Origin: an uncultured Elusimicrobiales bacterium
GTDB taxonomy: Bacteria > Elusimicrobiota > Elusimicrobia > Elusimicrobiales > Elusimicrobiaceae
Assembly: GCA_934667625.1 (NCBI GenBank)
Contig: CAKUMH010000008.1
Span: forward strand, 1 to 64,000
Length of the DNA: 64,000 bases
Direction of reading: 5' to 3'
The notes beneath the pieces are model-generated. The model did no database searches, was not told the origin of the DNA, and saw nothing but the letters and a program-made list of their open reading frames with translations. Positions within the stretch are counted from its first letter, which is position 1. The number at the start of each line of letters is the position of its first letter. Positions 16,304 to 25,018 of this stretch are shown here, in pieces. A program made the position numbers and the translations under genes.

Positions 16304-16477
16304 TTACCTAGTAAGCAGCTGGCCGATGAACATAAAGAACCAGCGGACTATTTTATCGTTAAAAGCAGTTAGAAAGGCGGCCACCAGCACCACCACCGTT
16401 GAAAGCATAAGCACATATTCAATGGTGGCTTGTCCGTTTTGGTTTTGCATGCGTGCGGCCGGTCCTTTGCTGCCCAT
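16304..16477 (-). CDS. Small Flp-type pilin (57 residues)
   Basis: Translating the minus strand gives 57 residues with the Flp signature: G, then QATIEYVLMLS, with Glu-Tyr at positions 5-6 after the cleavable Gly16, then a hydrophobic helix (VLMLSTVVVLVAAFLTAF) and a short aromatic end (KIVRWFFMFIGQLLTR). Flp pilins are cut by a TadV-type peptidase and form the pilus fibre. The ATG at 16477 gives a 16-residue leader; an internal ATG at codon 10 would give a shorter one. It sits 5 bp after the response regulator and 4 bp before the TadG-like gene. It is the third Flp-like gene of the island, separated by 15 kb from the other two. Confidence 0.82.
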   Translation of the reverse strand: MGSKGPAARMQNQNGQATIEYVLMLSTVVVLVAAFLTAFNDKIVRWFFMFIGQLLTR

Positions 16478-16482
16478 AGGGT

Positions 16483-17169
16483 TTATTCGTCTTCCTCCGG
16501 GATGACGGTGCCTTCCGAAGAGATAAGGCCCTTTTCAATGGCCTTTACCACCGCCTCGGTGCGGCTGCTGACGCCCAATTTGTGGAAGGCGCTGTTCAAA
16601 TGGTTTTTAATCGTTTTGACGCTGCAGTCCAATTCCTTGGCCAGTTCCTTATTGCTCATGCCCTTGCCAAGGTAGTCCATTACCTTAATTTCGGTTTTGG
16701 TGAGCGTGGCCTGTGTGGGCATACCGCCGTCGCCCATTTTGCGAAGGCCGTGCAAAAGTTTGCCCATTAATTGTTGGGGAATCATCAGCCCTTCGCTGGT
16801 GAAGGTTTTAATGGAATTTACTAGTTCGGCCGCGGGCAGCATTTTGGAAAGATACCCGTTGGCCCCCGCCTGAATGGCGTCCAGCACGTGTGCTTCGTCC
16901 TCAAAGCTGGAAAGCATAAGCACATTGACCTCGGGGCAGGTTTGGCGGATTTGGCGCGTAGCGTTGATACCGTCCAACTTAGGCAGCTTAATGTCCATCA
17001 GCACTACATCCGGCCGGAGCTTTTTGGCCTGAGCCACTGCTTCCACACCGTCGGCCGCTTCGCCCACGACTTCAATCCACTTCTCACCCGTCAGCACATC
17101 TTTAATCCCTTCCCGAAACAGCGTCTGGTCATCGGCGATTAATACGGTCACTTTTTTCTTCTTATTCAT
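16483..17169 (-). CDS. NarL/FixJ-type response regulator
   Basis: A 228-residue regulator. The N-terminal receiver domain (residues about 7-125) shows the acidic pair IADDQ, the phosphorylated Asp in VVLMDIKLP (near residue 57), the Ser in MLSSFED and a Lys in YLSKMLPA. The C-terminal LuxR-type helix-turn-helix (about 155-215) reads LTKTEIKVMDYLGKGMSNKE and AKELDCSVKTIKNHLNS. It should bind DNA as a dimer when phosphorylated. A GGGAG site precedes the ATG. It is the last of three signalling genes in a row and leads into the third Flp pilin, so it likely controls pilus or surface-protein genes of this island. The spacer before it contains a CTAGCTAG palindrome. Confidence 0.92.
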   Translation of the reverse strand: MNKKKKVTVLIADDQTLFREGIKDVLTGEKWIEVVGEAADGVEAVAQAKKLRPDVVLMDIKLPKLDGINATRQIRQTCPEVNVLMLSSFEDEAHVLDAIQAGANGYLSKMLPAAELVNSIKTFTSEGLMIPQQLMGKLLHGLRKMGDGGMPTQATLTKTEIKVMDYLGKGMSNKELAKELDCSVKTIKNHLNSAFHKLGVSSRTEAVVKAIEKGLISSEGTVIPEEDE

Positions 17170-17195
17170 TGGTCTACTCCCTAGCTAGTCAAAGT

Positions 17196-18317
17196 CTACG
17201 AATTAGCAATCGGCAACGTAAAATTAAACGAGGCGCCCTTGCCCAGTCCTTCACTGTGCGCCCAAATGCGGCCGCCGTGGTTGACAATAATATCCTTGGC
17301 AATGGAAAGCCCAAGGCCCAAGCGGCCCACCCGGTTTTTATCCCCCAGCTGGGTAAAGCTGGTGAACAAATTGGGGGCCTGTTCGGGGTCAATACCGTCC
17401 CCGGAGTCCGTTACCGACACTTTAGCATTTTTTTCATCTATTTTGCTAACAACAATGCCGATCGTCCCATTATCGGGCGTATGGCGCACGGCATTTTCCA
17501 AAATGTTTGAGATCACTTGGCGGATGCGTTTCTCGTCGGCCACCACCGGCACGGCGCCGCAGCTTTCAAACGTCACGCGAATGTTGCGCTTGGCACCCTT
17601 GGCGCGGAAAATTTCGGCCGTTTTCTTTAAGCTTTCCGTCAATTCAAAGCGGTCTTTTTCTATGCGCAGCTTACCCTTTTCAATGGCGGCCCAGTCCACC
17701 AGGTCCTTAATCAAGTGTTCAATTTGGCCGATAGATTCGTCCATGAACATCATCTTTTTTTGCTGGTCCGCGTCCGGCGTGAGTTTCTTTTTAAGCATGT
17801 CAAAACTCATCTTAAGCGTCATAAGCGAGTTGGACAAGTCATGCGAAACGATGGAAAAGAATTTGGACTTCATGTTGTTCAACCGGTCCAAATCCGCGTT
17901 GCGCGTTTTTAACTGGGCGAGTAATTCCTTGTTGCTCTGTTCCAAGAAGAACTTATCCAAAGCGCGGTTAATGGTACGCTTTAAGTAATCAAAATCCACG
18001 GGTTTTACCAAAAAGTCGTATACGGATTCCTGCATGGCCTCCATAATGGCGTTAATAGAGGCATAGGCCGTAATCATAATGATTTGCGTATCTTGGTTGA
18101 AGGTGCGGATTTTGCGAATCAGCTCCAGCCCCGTTTCGCCCGGCAGGTTGTAATCCATTAAAATCACGTTAAAAAACTCATTGGCGCAAATGTCCAAGCA
18201 CTCCGTGGCGTTACCCGCCTGATAGACCTTGTAGCCTTCAATTTCCAGCAAATCCACGAGGGTTTCGCGCAGGTTGTTGTCATCATCCACGACTAAAATT
18301 TTAACTTGCTTCTCCAT
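17196..18317 (-). CDS. Receiver-histidine kinase hybrid
   Basis: A 373-residue soluble protein. A receiver domain (residues 1-120, Asp near 53 in VILMDYNLP, Lys in FLVKPVD) is fused to a histidine kinase: a HisKA dimerisation helix with SHDLSNSL (His near 158) and a HATPase domain with the N box ILENAVRHTPDNG, DSGDGI and GRLGLGLSIAKD. It has no membrane segment. The order receiver-then-kinase suits a relay step that is controlled by the upstream membrane kinase and passes phosphate to the NarL-type regulator. The start overlaps the end of the membrane kinase by 17 bp, which implies co-translation. Confidence 0.9.
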   Translation of the reverse strand: MEKQVKILVVDDDNNLRETLVDLLEIEGYKVYQAGNATECLDICANEFFNVILMDYNLPGETGLELIRKIRTFNQDTQIIMITAYASINAIMEAMQESVYDFLVKPVDFDYLKRTINRALDKFFLEQSNKELLAQLKTRNADLDRLNNMKSKFFSIVSHDLSNSLMTLKMSFDMLKKKLTPDADQQKKMMFMDESIGQIEHLIKDLVDWAAIEKGKLRIEKDRFELTESLKKTAEIFRAKGAKRNIRVTFESCGAVPVVADEKRIRQVISNILENAVRHTPDNGTIGIVVSKIDEKNAKVSVTDSGDGIDPEQAPNLFTSFTQLGDKNRVGRLGLGLSIAKDIIVNHGGRIWAHSEGLGKGASFNFTLPIANS

Positions 18318-20196
18318 AGTTGGTATCTCCGGGTTTTCTGTAAATTTTTAAGTAAATCTGAAAACAAGTTCCCTTGCCCGGCTCGCTGTGAATAAACAGC
18401 TTGCCTTTGTGGCGGCTGATGGCCTTGCCCACCACCGCCAGGCCAAGCCCCGTACCGCGGGCCTTGGTAGTAAAGAACGGGGCGAACATTTTGTGGCGCA
18501 CTTCTTCGGTGATTCCGGGGCCTTGGTCGGCAATGTAAATGCACACCACGCGGCGCCCCACCTTGGTGCCCACCGTCAATTGGCCGCCGTTTGGCATGGC
18601 CTCAATGGCATTGGACACAATGTTGCGGATCGCCTGTTTGATTTCCTCCGCGTCCACCTTAATACGCACCGATTCGGGATCCAGCTCTTCCTTGAGCGTA
18701 ATACCGGGGATGAAGGGATAGGAAAGCAAAATTTCGCGCAAATAGCTATTCAAATCAATGGCGGACAAAATCAAATCGCGCGAACGCGCGTAGCCCAGCA
18801 CCTCGCTGATAATACTGTTGGCCTGCTTAATTTCCACCTCAATAATGCCAAACTGTTTGCTCACCTTCGGATCCGGCGACGTGACCAACATCTTAATCAA
18901 ACGTGTAGCGTTGCTGATCACCGCCAGCGGGTTGCGGATCTCGTGGCTGATAATAGAGGCCATTTGGCCAATGGCTGCCAGCCGTTCTGCCTTTACCAGT
19001 TCTTTAGAGGTAGCCTTCAGCTCCTGGGTACGCTCTTCCACGCGCTTTTCCAAAATTTGGTTGCTTTGCGAAAGTTCGGTTTGCGTGCGGATTAGCTCCT
19101 GGCGGCGTTCGTGCAGTGCGCCCGACATAGCCACAAACGCCTCGGCCAATTCGCCAATTTCGTTGTGTGGAATTTCCACATCCTGCGCCTGGACGACAAA
19201 ATCCTCCTTTTCCCGTTGCTTTACCGCCGCTTCCCGTAAGCGCTCCAGCGGGCGGGTGATCGGCTTAATCACCCAGTAACTCACCACCAGCACAAACAGC
19301 AGCATGACCACAAATAAAACCAAAATGTCCACAAACGAATTGACTGTGCTTTCCACAAAGAGCTGCGTACCCACGTTGGAAGGCTGGTCCACGTACACGG
19401 TCCAATCCGGCAAATTGAGCGAAGCGGCCGCCACCAAAATTTTATCCCCGTTTGGCAGTGTCACCTCCCCACTGTGTTCCTTTCCCAGCTGCGTTTGAAT
19501 CGCCTTTACCTTTTGGACCATTTCCGGCGGAATGGCGCCGGCTAAACCCTCCGGCGCACCGTTGTAGGAAATAATTTCCCCGCGTCCGGACACCACCAAG
19601 GCGTTCATGTCCAATGGATACGCGCGCGAAAGCGCCTCCCCCACCTCTTTTAAGCTGATTTCCGCCACCACCACGGCCGACGCATGCGTATCGCTTAAAT
19701 GGCGGCGCACCGGAAACCCCATCAGCAAAAACACGCCACTGCGGGTGTGGTAAGCATCACTGACGTAACTTTTCCCCTGTTCCACACAGGTACGCATTAA
19801 GTTGGAAAGGAGTTCCCGCGAGTTAAGCGGCAGGACCGAACGCCCCGACGCAAAAAGATGCTTTCCCTCCGGGGACAGAACGGACATATAAAAAATAGAC
19901 GGGTTGCGCCCGCGCAGGTAGAGCAAGTCCTCGGCGTTAATTAAATCATGGCCGCCGAATTCGGAATGTAAATCAATAAAAATGGAAAAAAGCTGTGCCT
20001 GGCGCGTCAGGTGCGAACGCACCACCGACAGCAACCGTCCGGCCACGGTCTGCTGTTTTTGCAAAATTTCGTTCTTCAAAATGCGGCTGTCCACCCCCAT
20101 TACGTGAAAGCCCACAATAAACACCGGCACAAACGAAATGACCACCAGCGCCAGTACCGCTTTTGAAAAAAGTCCGCTTAATTTTTGAATTTTCAT
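18301..20196 (-). CDS. Membrane sensor histidine kinase (double-Cache-like, HAMP)
   Basis: A 631-residue kinase. TM1 lies at about residues 12-33; an extracytoplasmic sensor of about 240 residues follows with Cache-like features (FYMSVLSPEGKHLFASG, FLLMGFPVR). TM2 is at about 283-305 (ILVLFVVMLLFVLVVSYWVI). A HAMP linker, a coiled coil and a HisKA domain with SHEIRNPLAV (His near 417) come next, then a HATPase domain (IVSNAIEAMPNGG, DQGPGI, ARGTGLGLAVV). The sensed signal is unknown. It is the first of three signalling genes, separated from the thioredoxin-like gene upstream by a terminator, so the relay may have its own promoter in 20197-20283. A ribosome site CGGAAA precedes the ATG. Confidence 0.9.
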   Translation of the reverse strand: MKIQKLSGLFSKAVLALVVISFVPVFIVGFHVMGVDSRILKNEILQKQQTVAGRLLSVVRSHLTRQAQLFSIFIDLHSEFGGHDLINAEDLLYLRGRNPSIFYMSVLSPEGKHLFASGRSVLPLNSRELLSNLMRTCVEQGKSYVSDAYHTRSGVFLLMGFPVRRHLSDTHASAVVVAEISLKEVGEALSRAYPLDMNALVVSGRGEIISYNGAPEGLAGAIPPEMVQKVKAIQTQLGKEHSGEVTLPNGDKILVAAASLNLPDWTVYVDQPSNVGTQLFVESTVNSFVDILVLFVVMLLFVLVVSYWVIKPITRPLERLREAAVKQREKEDFVVQAQDVEIPHNEIGELAEAFVAMSGALHERRQELIRTQTELSQSNQILEKRVEERTQELKATSKELVKAERLAAIGQMASIISHEIRNPLAVISNATRLIKMLVTSPDPKVSKQFGIIEVEIKQANSIISEVLGYARSRDLILSAIDLNSYLREILLSYPFIPGITLKEELDPESVRIKVDAEEIKQAIRNIVSNAIEAMPNGGQLTVGTKVGRRVVCIYIADQGPGITEEVRHKMFAPFFTTKARGTGLGLAVVGKAISRHKGKLFIHSEPGKGTCFQIYLKIYRKPGDTNYGEAS

Positions 20197-20283
20197 GGCT
20201 GTTTCCGTCTAATCCTGTGTAAAAATCGTTTCAACCTGCTTAGGCAGACCGCCTGCCGGGCAAGCCCTCCGCCTAAACCTTTG

Positions 20284-20316
20284 AAAACGGGGGCCGGGGT
20301 AATCCCCAGCCCCCGT
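20284..20316 (-). terminator. Terminator after the thioredoxin-fold gene
   Basis: ACGGGGGC and GCCCCCGT, with an inner GGGG/CCCC pair, form a long GC-rich hairpin with a short ATTA-type loop. On the minus strand it is followed by TTTTC. It separates the Tad core operon from the sensor-kinase operon. Confidence 0.75.
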
Positions 20317-20338
20317 ATATCGGTAAATTTTGTTGTCT

Positions 20339-21283
20339 TTAGCAGCTGCCGGCCGGAACGTTTGCCCCACCCTGCGCCGCATTAGGATTTAAGAATCCAA
20401 ACCCTTCCAACTGGGCGGCGGAACCAAAATCCAACTGCACCTTGCCTTCCCACAAGAAGGACGGCGAAGCGTTAATGGCGTATTCCTGCGAATACTTGGC
20501 CTCTTCCTTGAGCAGTTCCACGCCCTCGGTATCAAACTTCTTCATAATTTTTTTGACGTTGATACCGGCCTCTTCCATCGCTTTATCCCAGCGGCTGGAG
20601 CGGTAGTCTTTGTTGCGGATTTCCAAATACTTCCAAAAGCTTTCCGGGTAGTACTTGGCAATTAACAGCTGGCGGACGTCTTCTTCCCATTCACCCGAGC
20701 CATGCAGGCTGGAAAAGCCGTTGGCGTTGTCGTAATTGACGATATAGCGAATGCGGATTTCCTTTCCGGCGGGCAGCTTGCCGTCTTTAACGGCTTTAAT
20801 CACCAAGTTTTCGGCCATTACGCCGTACGGGCATTGGGACATGACAAAAATTTCCAACACGCCCGGCTTGGCTGTTTTGCCGTTGTACACCCCCTGGCGC
20901 GTTTGGCGCGGCAAAATGACGAAATCGTCATTTTCCTGCACGTAACCGTACTGGATGTGTTTTTCCAATTTGGCGCGCACCGCAGCTGTTTTTTTAATGA
21001 GGTAAAGCGGCAAAAAGCTGTAGTCCATTTTGGCCAGTTTCGGGTCCTTGAGCGCGGCCGCGTACGACACTTTGGTCACGTTCGGCTCCGCCTCCAAAAA
21101 CTGGGCCAAACCCGCCGTAAGCTGTGCATCTTCCTTTCCTGCGGCGTAATTATCATCCTCCACTACGAGGATTTCCACTTTGTTTTTTGCCTTATTGGCA
21201 GTTTTGGTGGCCTTTTTGGCAGGCGCGGCAAACGCCGCAGACGCCAACACGGCCGCCAACAAAACGGCTGTTAATTTCTTCAT
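20339..21283 (-). CDS. Exported thioredoxin-fold (DsbA/GILT-like) protein with CPYG motif
   Basis: A 314-residue protein with a signal peptide (KLTAVLLAAVLASAAFA) and a Lys/Ala-rich linker. Residues about 35-110 are an N-terminal domain. A thioredoxin-like domain starts near residue 145 with IFVMSQCPYGVMAENL. The motif is CPYG with one Cys in place of CxxC, and the Pro-containing NASPSFLWEG near residue 280 would be the cis-Pro loop. Only one other Cys is evident, at the very C-terminus. A single-Cys motif is more compatible with mixed-disulphide handling or isomerase work than with classical DsbA oxidation. The gene ends the Tad core operon. Folding of the Cys-rich exported proteins nearby is a plausible job, but that is inference. 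Confidence 0.65.
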   Translation of the reverse strand: MKKLTAVLLAAVLASAAFAAPAKKATKTANKAKNKVEILVVEDDNYAAGKEDAQLTAGLAQFLEAEPNVTKVSYAAALKDPKLAKMDYSFLPLYLIKKTAAVRAKLEKHIQYGYVQENDDFVILPRQTRQGVYNGKTAKPGVLEIFVMSQCPYGVMAENLVIKAVKDGKLPAGKEIRIRYIVNYDNANGFSSLHGSGEWEEDVRQLLIAKYYPESFWKYLEIRNKDYRSSRWDKAMEEAGINVKKIMKKFDTEGVELLKEEAKYSQEYAINASPSFLWEGKVQLDFGSAAQLEGFGFLNPNAAQGGANVPAGSC

Positions 21284-21294
21284 TCTCCTACCCC

Positions 21295-21564
21295 TTATTT
21301 ATCTTCCAATTCCACGCGCACCCCGCGGATACCCAGCGCGCACAGCAAATTATACGCCCACAAGAAGAACACCGTGGACACTAAGAACAGCAGCGTGCCC
21401 TGAATGGCGCGCATGATCAGGCTCATCAAATAGGTGACGTTCAACGTAGCATCCGGATTGAAAATCTCCAAGAAGGCACCAATCAGCATGACCACAAATA
21501 CGGCCAGCGGAAATACGGAAAATAAAACCGTGGAAACACCAATTTTTTTAATTTCTACTTTCAT
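21295..21564 (-). CDS. Small two-TM protein (DUF3566-like)
   Basis: An 89-residue protein with two membrane segments (VLFSVFPLAVFVVMLIGAFL and GTLLFLVSTVFFLWAYNLLC) and an ending GIRGVRVELED. The layout, with two helices and a short Gly-rich beta-like tail, resembles DUF3566 membrane proteins of unknown role; this is from memory of the family and is moderate. It is tightly placed between the HAMP protein and the thioredoxin-like gene and probably belongs to the Tad core operon. Confidence 0.6.
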   Translation of the reverse strand: MKVEIKKIGVSTVLFSVFPLAVFVVMLIGAFLEIFNPDATLNVTYLMSLIMRAIQGTLLFLVSTVFFLWAYNLLCALGIRGVRVELEDK

Positions 21565-21585
21565 ATCTTCTCCTAACTAAACGTT

Positions 21586-22695
21586 TTAAGCTTCCGGCTC
21601 CAGCACCAGCACCACGCGGTTTTTGCCCGCATCGTCGGGGAGTTGCACGGCCTTCACTAAGCATTTTACATTTTTATTCATCACCGTGCCACGCAACACC
21701 TTGGTCGGGTTTTCAAGCGCTTCCCCCACCACCTGGATGATTTCCTGCTGGCGTCCGTCAAAAATATCCAACAGGTGCACCCGTTCTTTGCCCGGCACCT
21801 TCAACTCAAAATTGGTATACAGAATGTTGTTGTTTTCGTCAATCACCAGCGCGCGGGACCCTTTAGGCACCGTCACGGCTAAAATGGTTTTCCACCAGCG
21901 CTGTTCCTTTTCCAAGGACATAATTTCCACATTTTCCAAACTCTTTATATCCTCGCGGATTTTGACGAGCAACCCCGACACCGCCGTCGCCACATCGCCA
22001 ATTTCGTCGCGCCGCTGTGGGAAAGAAAGCGTCAAATTGTTAAGCGACACCGCTTCCACACTGTCCTTTAACGCCCCGAGCGGACGCAGAATTTTGAGCA
22101 GCAGGAACAAATACAGCACCCCGCCGATCAGCAAAATCATAATAAACGCACCGCAAGCATAGCGCACCATGGAGGAATGAATCAACGTCTTGGCGCTCTC
22201 GCGCGAAACGGTAATGTTCACCACCCCCGCTACCGTGCTGCCCTTGGCTAACAGCGGAATAGCCATATCGTACGAATTGCCGCCGTCAAACAGGATGGCG
22301 CGCGGCAGGCCGTCGCGGATTGCCTGCAGGGCCGCGTTGCTGTCAAACCCCACGGCGTTGGCATAGTCGGAATACGACATACGCAGGAACTTGGTGTTTT
22401 CGTGCCAGCGGATAGAACCGTCGTAATTTAAATAGACCAAGCTTTTAATGCGGTCGTCGTTGCGCTGGAGGCCCTTCATAATTTCGGCCTCACGGAAGGT
22501 AGCTTCGCCCTTGGGGCGGGAGGCCAGCCATTGCACCAGCGTCGGCGCACTAAAGCGGACTTTTTCCACCATTTCGTTCTGCAGTTTTTTATCAAAAACG
22601 AATTTAAACAAATTGTAATAAAACAACCCGCCGATGACGGATGCGTACACCGTTACCAATACGAACCACAAAATCCATTTGGAGGTTAATTTCAT
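21586..22695 (-). CDS. Two-TM HAMP sensor-like protein without kinase domain
   Basis: A 369-residue protein. TM1 lies at residues about 8-28, an exported domain of roughly 140 residues follows, then TM2 (ACGAFIMILLIGGVLYLFLL) and a HAMP linker (ILRPLGALKDSVEAV, RRDEIGDVATAV). The cytoplasmic end has a PAS-like fold pattern (RALVIDENNNILYTN, LLDIFDGRQQEII). There is no kinase, cyclase or methyl-accepting signature, so it may relay a signal by contact. I use the ATG at 22695, 8 nt after GGGAG; a GTG at 22704 and an ATG at 22701 are possible. It lies between the TadD-like TPR gene and a small membrane gene. Confidence 0.72.
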   Translation of the reverse strand: MKLTSKWILWFVLVTVYASVIGGLFYYNLFKFVFDKKLQNEMVEKVRFSAPTLVQWLASRPKGEATFREAEIMKGLQRNDDRIKSLVYLNYDGSIRWHENTKFLRMSYSDYANAVGFDSNAALQAIRDGLPRAILFDGGNSYDMAIPLLAKGSTVAGVVNITVSRESAKTLIHSSMVRYACGAFIMILLIGGVLYLFLLLKILRPLGALKDSVEAVSLNNLTLSFPQRRDEIGDVATAVSGLLVKIREDIKSLENVEIMSLEKEQRWWKTILAVTVPKGSRALVIDENNNILYTNFELKVPGKERVHLLDIFDGRQQEIIQVVGEALENPTKVLRGTVMNKNVKCLVKAVQLPDDAGKNRVVLVLEPEA

Positions 22696-22707
22696 CTTCA
22701 TCACTCC

Positions 22708-24114
22708 CTATTTCATCAACTCTTCCACTTTGCGCAGCCCCAGGTCCGCGTCGCTGTTGCCGGGATCTAACTGTTTGGCCACAATCCAAGCCTGGCGGGC
22801 GCGTTCGTAATCGTCCTGGTTGAAGGCATCCAGCCCTTCAATGTATTTGGCGCGAGAGGCCGCACTGGCCTCCGCCGTCACCCGGTTGGTGGTGGGGCTC
22901 AAATTCGGCAAGGTTTCGTTTACCCCGCCCGTGCCGATGCCCCCGCTCGCAGCGCCGGGGATCACGGTGCCGTCCGTCAAGCCGGGCACATTCCCGTCCA
23001 CCGTCACGGTTTCAATGTTTTCCTCGGCAGCTTTGGCGGCTTCTTCGGCCTTTTGGGCCGCCTCTTCCGCCTGCTGCGCGGCACGCTGCGCCTGCAAGGT
23101 TTGCTGTTGCTTCACGCGCAAATTGTTTTCTTTCGCGTTACGGGCCCGCTTAATGAGGCCGTCCATCGTGGTGGCATCCGCCCCCCACTTTTTGGCGTTC
23201 GTCCAGTAAGACACTGCCTGGTCAAACCGGTTGGCGTTATAAGACTTGTTTCCCGCATTATAGTAGCCGGCGGCAATCTCATTCTTTAACTGGGACATAT
23301 ACTTCTGCACGCGCGGATCGCCGGGCTGAATTTTGGTAATGCGTTCAAACACGGCGTAAGACTCCACATACTGTCCTTTATTGTAAAAATCCAGGGCCTG
23401 CTTCATGGAATCGGCCACCTGCTGCTTGCGCAGTTTATTTTCCGTTTCCGCAATTTTGGCCACTAATTTCGGGTCGTCTTTGCGCATCAACAAAGCATTG
23501 TACCACGCATCCAACGCCGCCTGGTAATTATCGTTGTTAAAGGCTTCATCGCCGCGGCGGGTATATTCCTTGGCAATGTCGTAATCAATTTTGCGTTTCC
23601 ACGCCTGCGCCTTGGAATTGCCGGGCTGAATGGTCAAAATCTCGTTCAGCTTGTCGTTGGCTTCCACCAGGCGTCCGCTGTCGTAGAGGCGGATCGTCTC
23701 TTGGAATTTAGCCTCAATTACCTCTGCCTCAGAGGTGGTGCCGTAAGTGCCCATGTGGCTGGCCTGCTTGGCAAGCGTCTGGGCCTGTTTAAAATTCGGG
23801 TCAATGCTCAAAATGGTCTGCGCCATTTCCTGGGCGCGCTGGTAGTCGCCCCGTTTATAGAGGAGGTAGGCGTTTTCGTACACCATACGCAGGGTGTAGT
23901 TTTGAATGCGCTGTTTTTCTAATTGCACGGTGGAAAGGTATTGCTTCTTTTCTTCCACGTCATTAAGCGTACCCATGGAAATTTTATTTAAATCCAAGAG
24001 CATTCCTTCCTCTTTTCCGTGCTGGCGCACAGGCACTTCGCGGCGGAAGGTGGACGCCTGCGCCGGCAAAGACGCACATACAAAGAATACAGCCAAAGCC
24101 ATATATTTATTCAT
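22708..24114 (-). CDS. TadD-like exported TPR protein
   Basis: A 468-residue protein with a signal peptide (YMALAVFFVCASLPAQAS) and several TPR units (YLLYKRGDYQRAQEMAQTIL, TIRLYDSGRLVEANDKLNEI, ALDFYNKGQYVESYAVFERI, SYNANRFDQAVSYWTNAKKW). A coiled, Ala/Glu-rich stretch follows (about residues 330-370), then a low-complexity Gly/Thr linker and one last TPR. TadD proteins are outer-membrane TPR lipoproteins that help the secretin; this one has no lipobox Cys. The position directly after tadC fits a TadD role, which is inferred. A GAGGA site precedes the ATG. Confidence 0.72.
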   Translation of the reverse strand: MNKYMALAVFFVCASLPAQASTFRREVPVRQHGKEEGMLLDLNKISMGTLNDVEEKKQYLSTVQLEKQRIQNYTLRMVYENAYLLYKRGDYQRAQEMAQTILSIDPNFKQAQTLAKQASHMGTYGTTSEAEVIEAKFQETIRLYDSGRLVEANDKLNEILTIQPGNSKAQAWKRKIDYDIAKEYTRRGDEAFNNDNYQAALDAWYNALLMRKDDPKLVAKIAETENKLRKQQVADSMKQALDFYNKGQYVESYAVFERITKIQPGDPRVQKYMSQLKNEIAAGYYNAGNKSYNANRFDQAVSYWTNAKKWGADATTMDGLIKRARNAKENNLRVKQQQTLQAQRAAQQAEEAAQKAEEAAKAAEENIETVTVDGNVPGLTDGTVIPGAASGGIGTGGVNETLPNLSPTTNRVTAEASAASRAKYIEGLDAFNQDDYERARQAWIVAKQLDPGNSDADLGLRKVEELMK

Positions 24115-24125
24115 AAGTTTATCCT

Positions 24126-25016
24126 CTAAAAACCAATTCCCCCGCTGACCAAACCGCCAATCATCGGAGCCAAAATTAAAATAAAAATCGTCGGGAAAAT
24201 AAACATAAACAACGGGAACAGCATTTTGGTAGACGCCTGCGCAGCCAATTTTTCGGCGCGGCTTAAGCGACGGGAGCGCAAGTCGGACGAAAAGTTGCGC
24301 AGCAAATCCACCAAGCTGGTACCCAATTCATCGGACTGGATGATTAACCCCACCAAAGAACGCACTTCCTGCACGCCGGTACGGGCGGCAAAGCGTTCCA
24401 ATGCCTCACGGCGGGAGTACCCCAGTTTAATTTCGTTAATTGTTTTTTCCAATTCTTCTTCCAAAATTGTTTTTTCTTTGGCAATTTTGACGATTCTTTC
24501 AAAAGCCGTCAAATAGTCCAAACCGGATTCAATAATCAAGGCCGCCAAGTCCACCGTGGTGGAAAAGTTGCCCAAAATTTCGGCCTGGCGCTTTTGGATT
24601 TTGCTCTTAAGCAACACATCCGGCACCATAAAGCACAGCGGGATTAACACAATCGGCCACAGCGACTGGAACAACAGCATCATCGCCGCCGGAATCGCCA
24701 AAGACGCGATAATTTTAGTATATAAAATATCTACGGGCTGCGGCGTATCGGGGCTGCCCAGCTGCATGTGCAGCTCTTCCAGGCTTTTTTCCAGGTGGAA
24801 ATTGTGCAGGCAGAACACCGCCAGCCGGTCCATTATTTTCTCTTCCGGGTTTAAGCGCGCAAAGCTGGAGGAGGATTTAAAGCGGCGCACGGCAATGTCC
24901 ACGATTTCCTCTTTCTTTTCTTTGGGTGATAATAGCGTAAACACCGCAATGAACAGGGAAACCGCCCCCACCGCCAACAGCAAATTAAGCCCCAAGGTAA
25001 GTAGCACACTATTCAT
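24126..25016 (-). CDS. tadC: TadC-like inner-membrane platform protein (T2SF domain)
   Basis: A 296-residue protein of the GspF/TadC family. N- and C-terminal membrane segments are clear (LLLAVGAVSLFIAVFTLL; LFMFIFPTIFILILAPMIGGLV) with one or two in the middle (SLAIPAAMMLLFQSLWPIVLIPLCFMV). The T2SF pattern lies in DLAALIIESGLDYLTAFERI and LGTSLVDLLRNFSSDLRSRR. With TadB it forms the inner-membrane platform on which the TadA motor acts. It follows tadB with 2 bp spacing, and the ribosome site GAGG lies in the end of tadB. Confidence 0.88.
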   Translation of the reverse strand: MNSVLLTLGLNLLLAVGAVSLFIAVFTLLSPKEKKEEIVDIAVRRFKSSSSFARLNPEEKIMDRLAVFCLHNFHLEKSLEELHMQLGSPDTPQPVDILYTKIIASLAIPAAMMLLFQSLWPIVLIPLCFMVPDVLLKSKIQKRQAEILGNFSTTVDLAALIIESGLDYLTAFERIVKIAKEKTILEEELEKTINEIKLGYSRREALERFAARTGVQEVRSLVGLIIQSDELGTSLVDLLRNFSSDLRSRRLSRAEKLAAQASTKMLFPLFMFIFPTIFILILAPMIGGLVSGGIGF

Positions 25017-25018
25017 AA

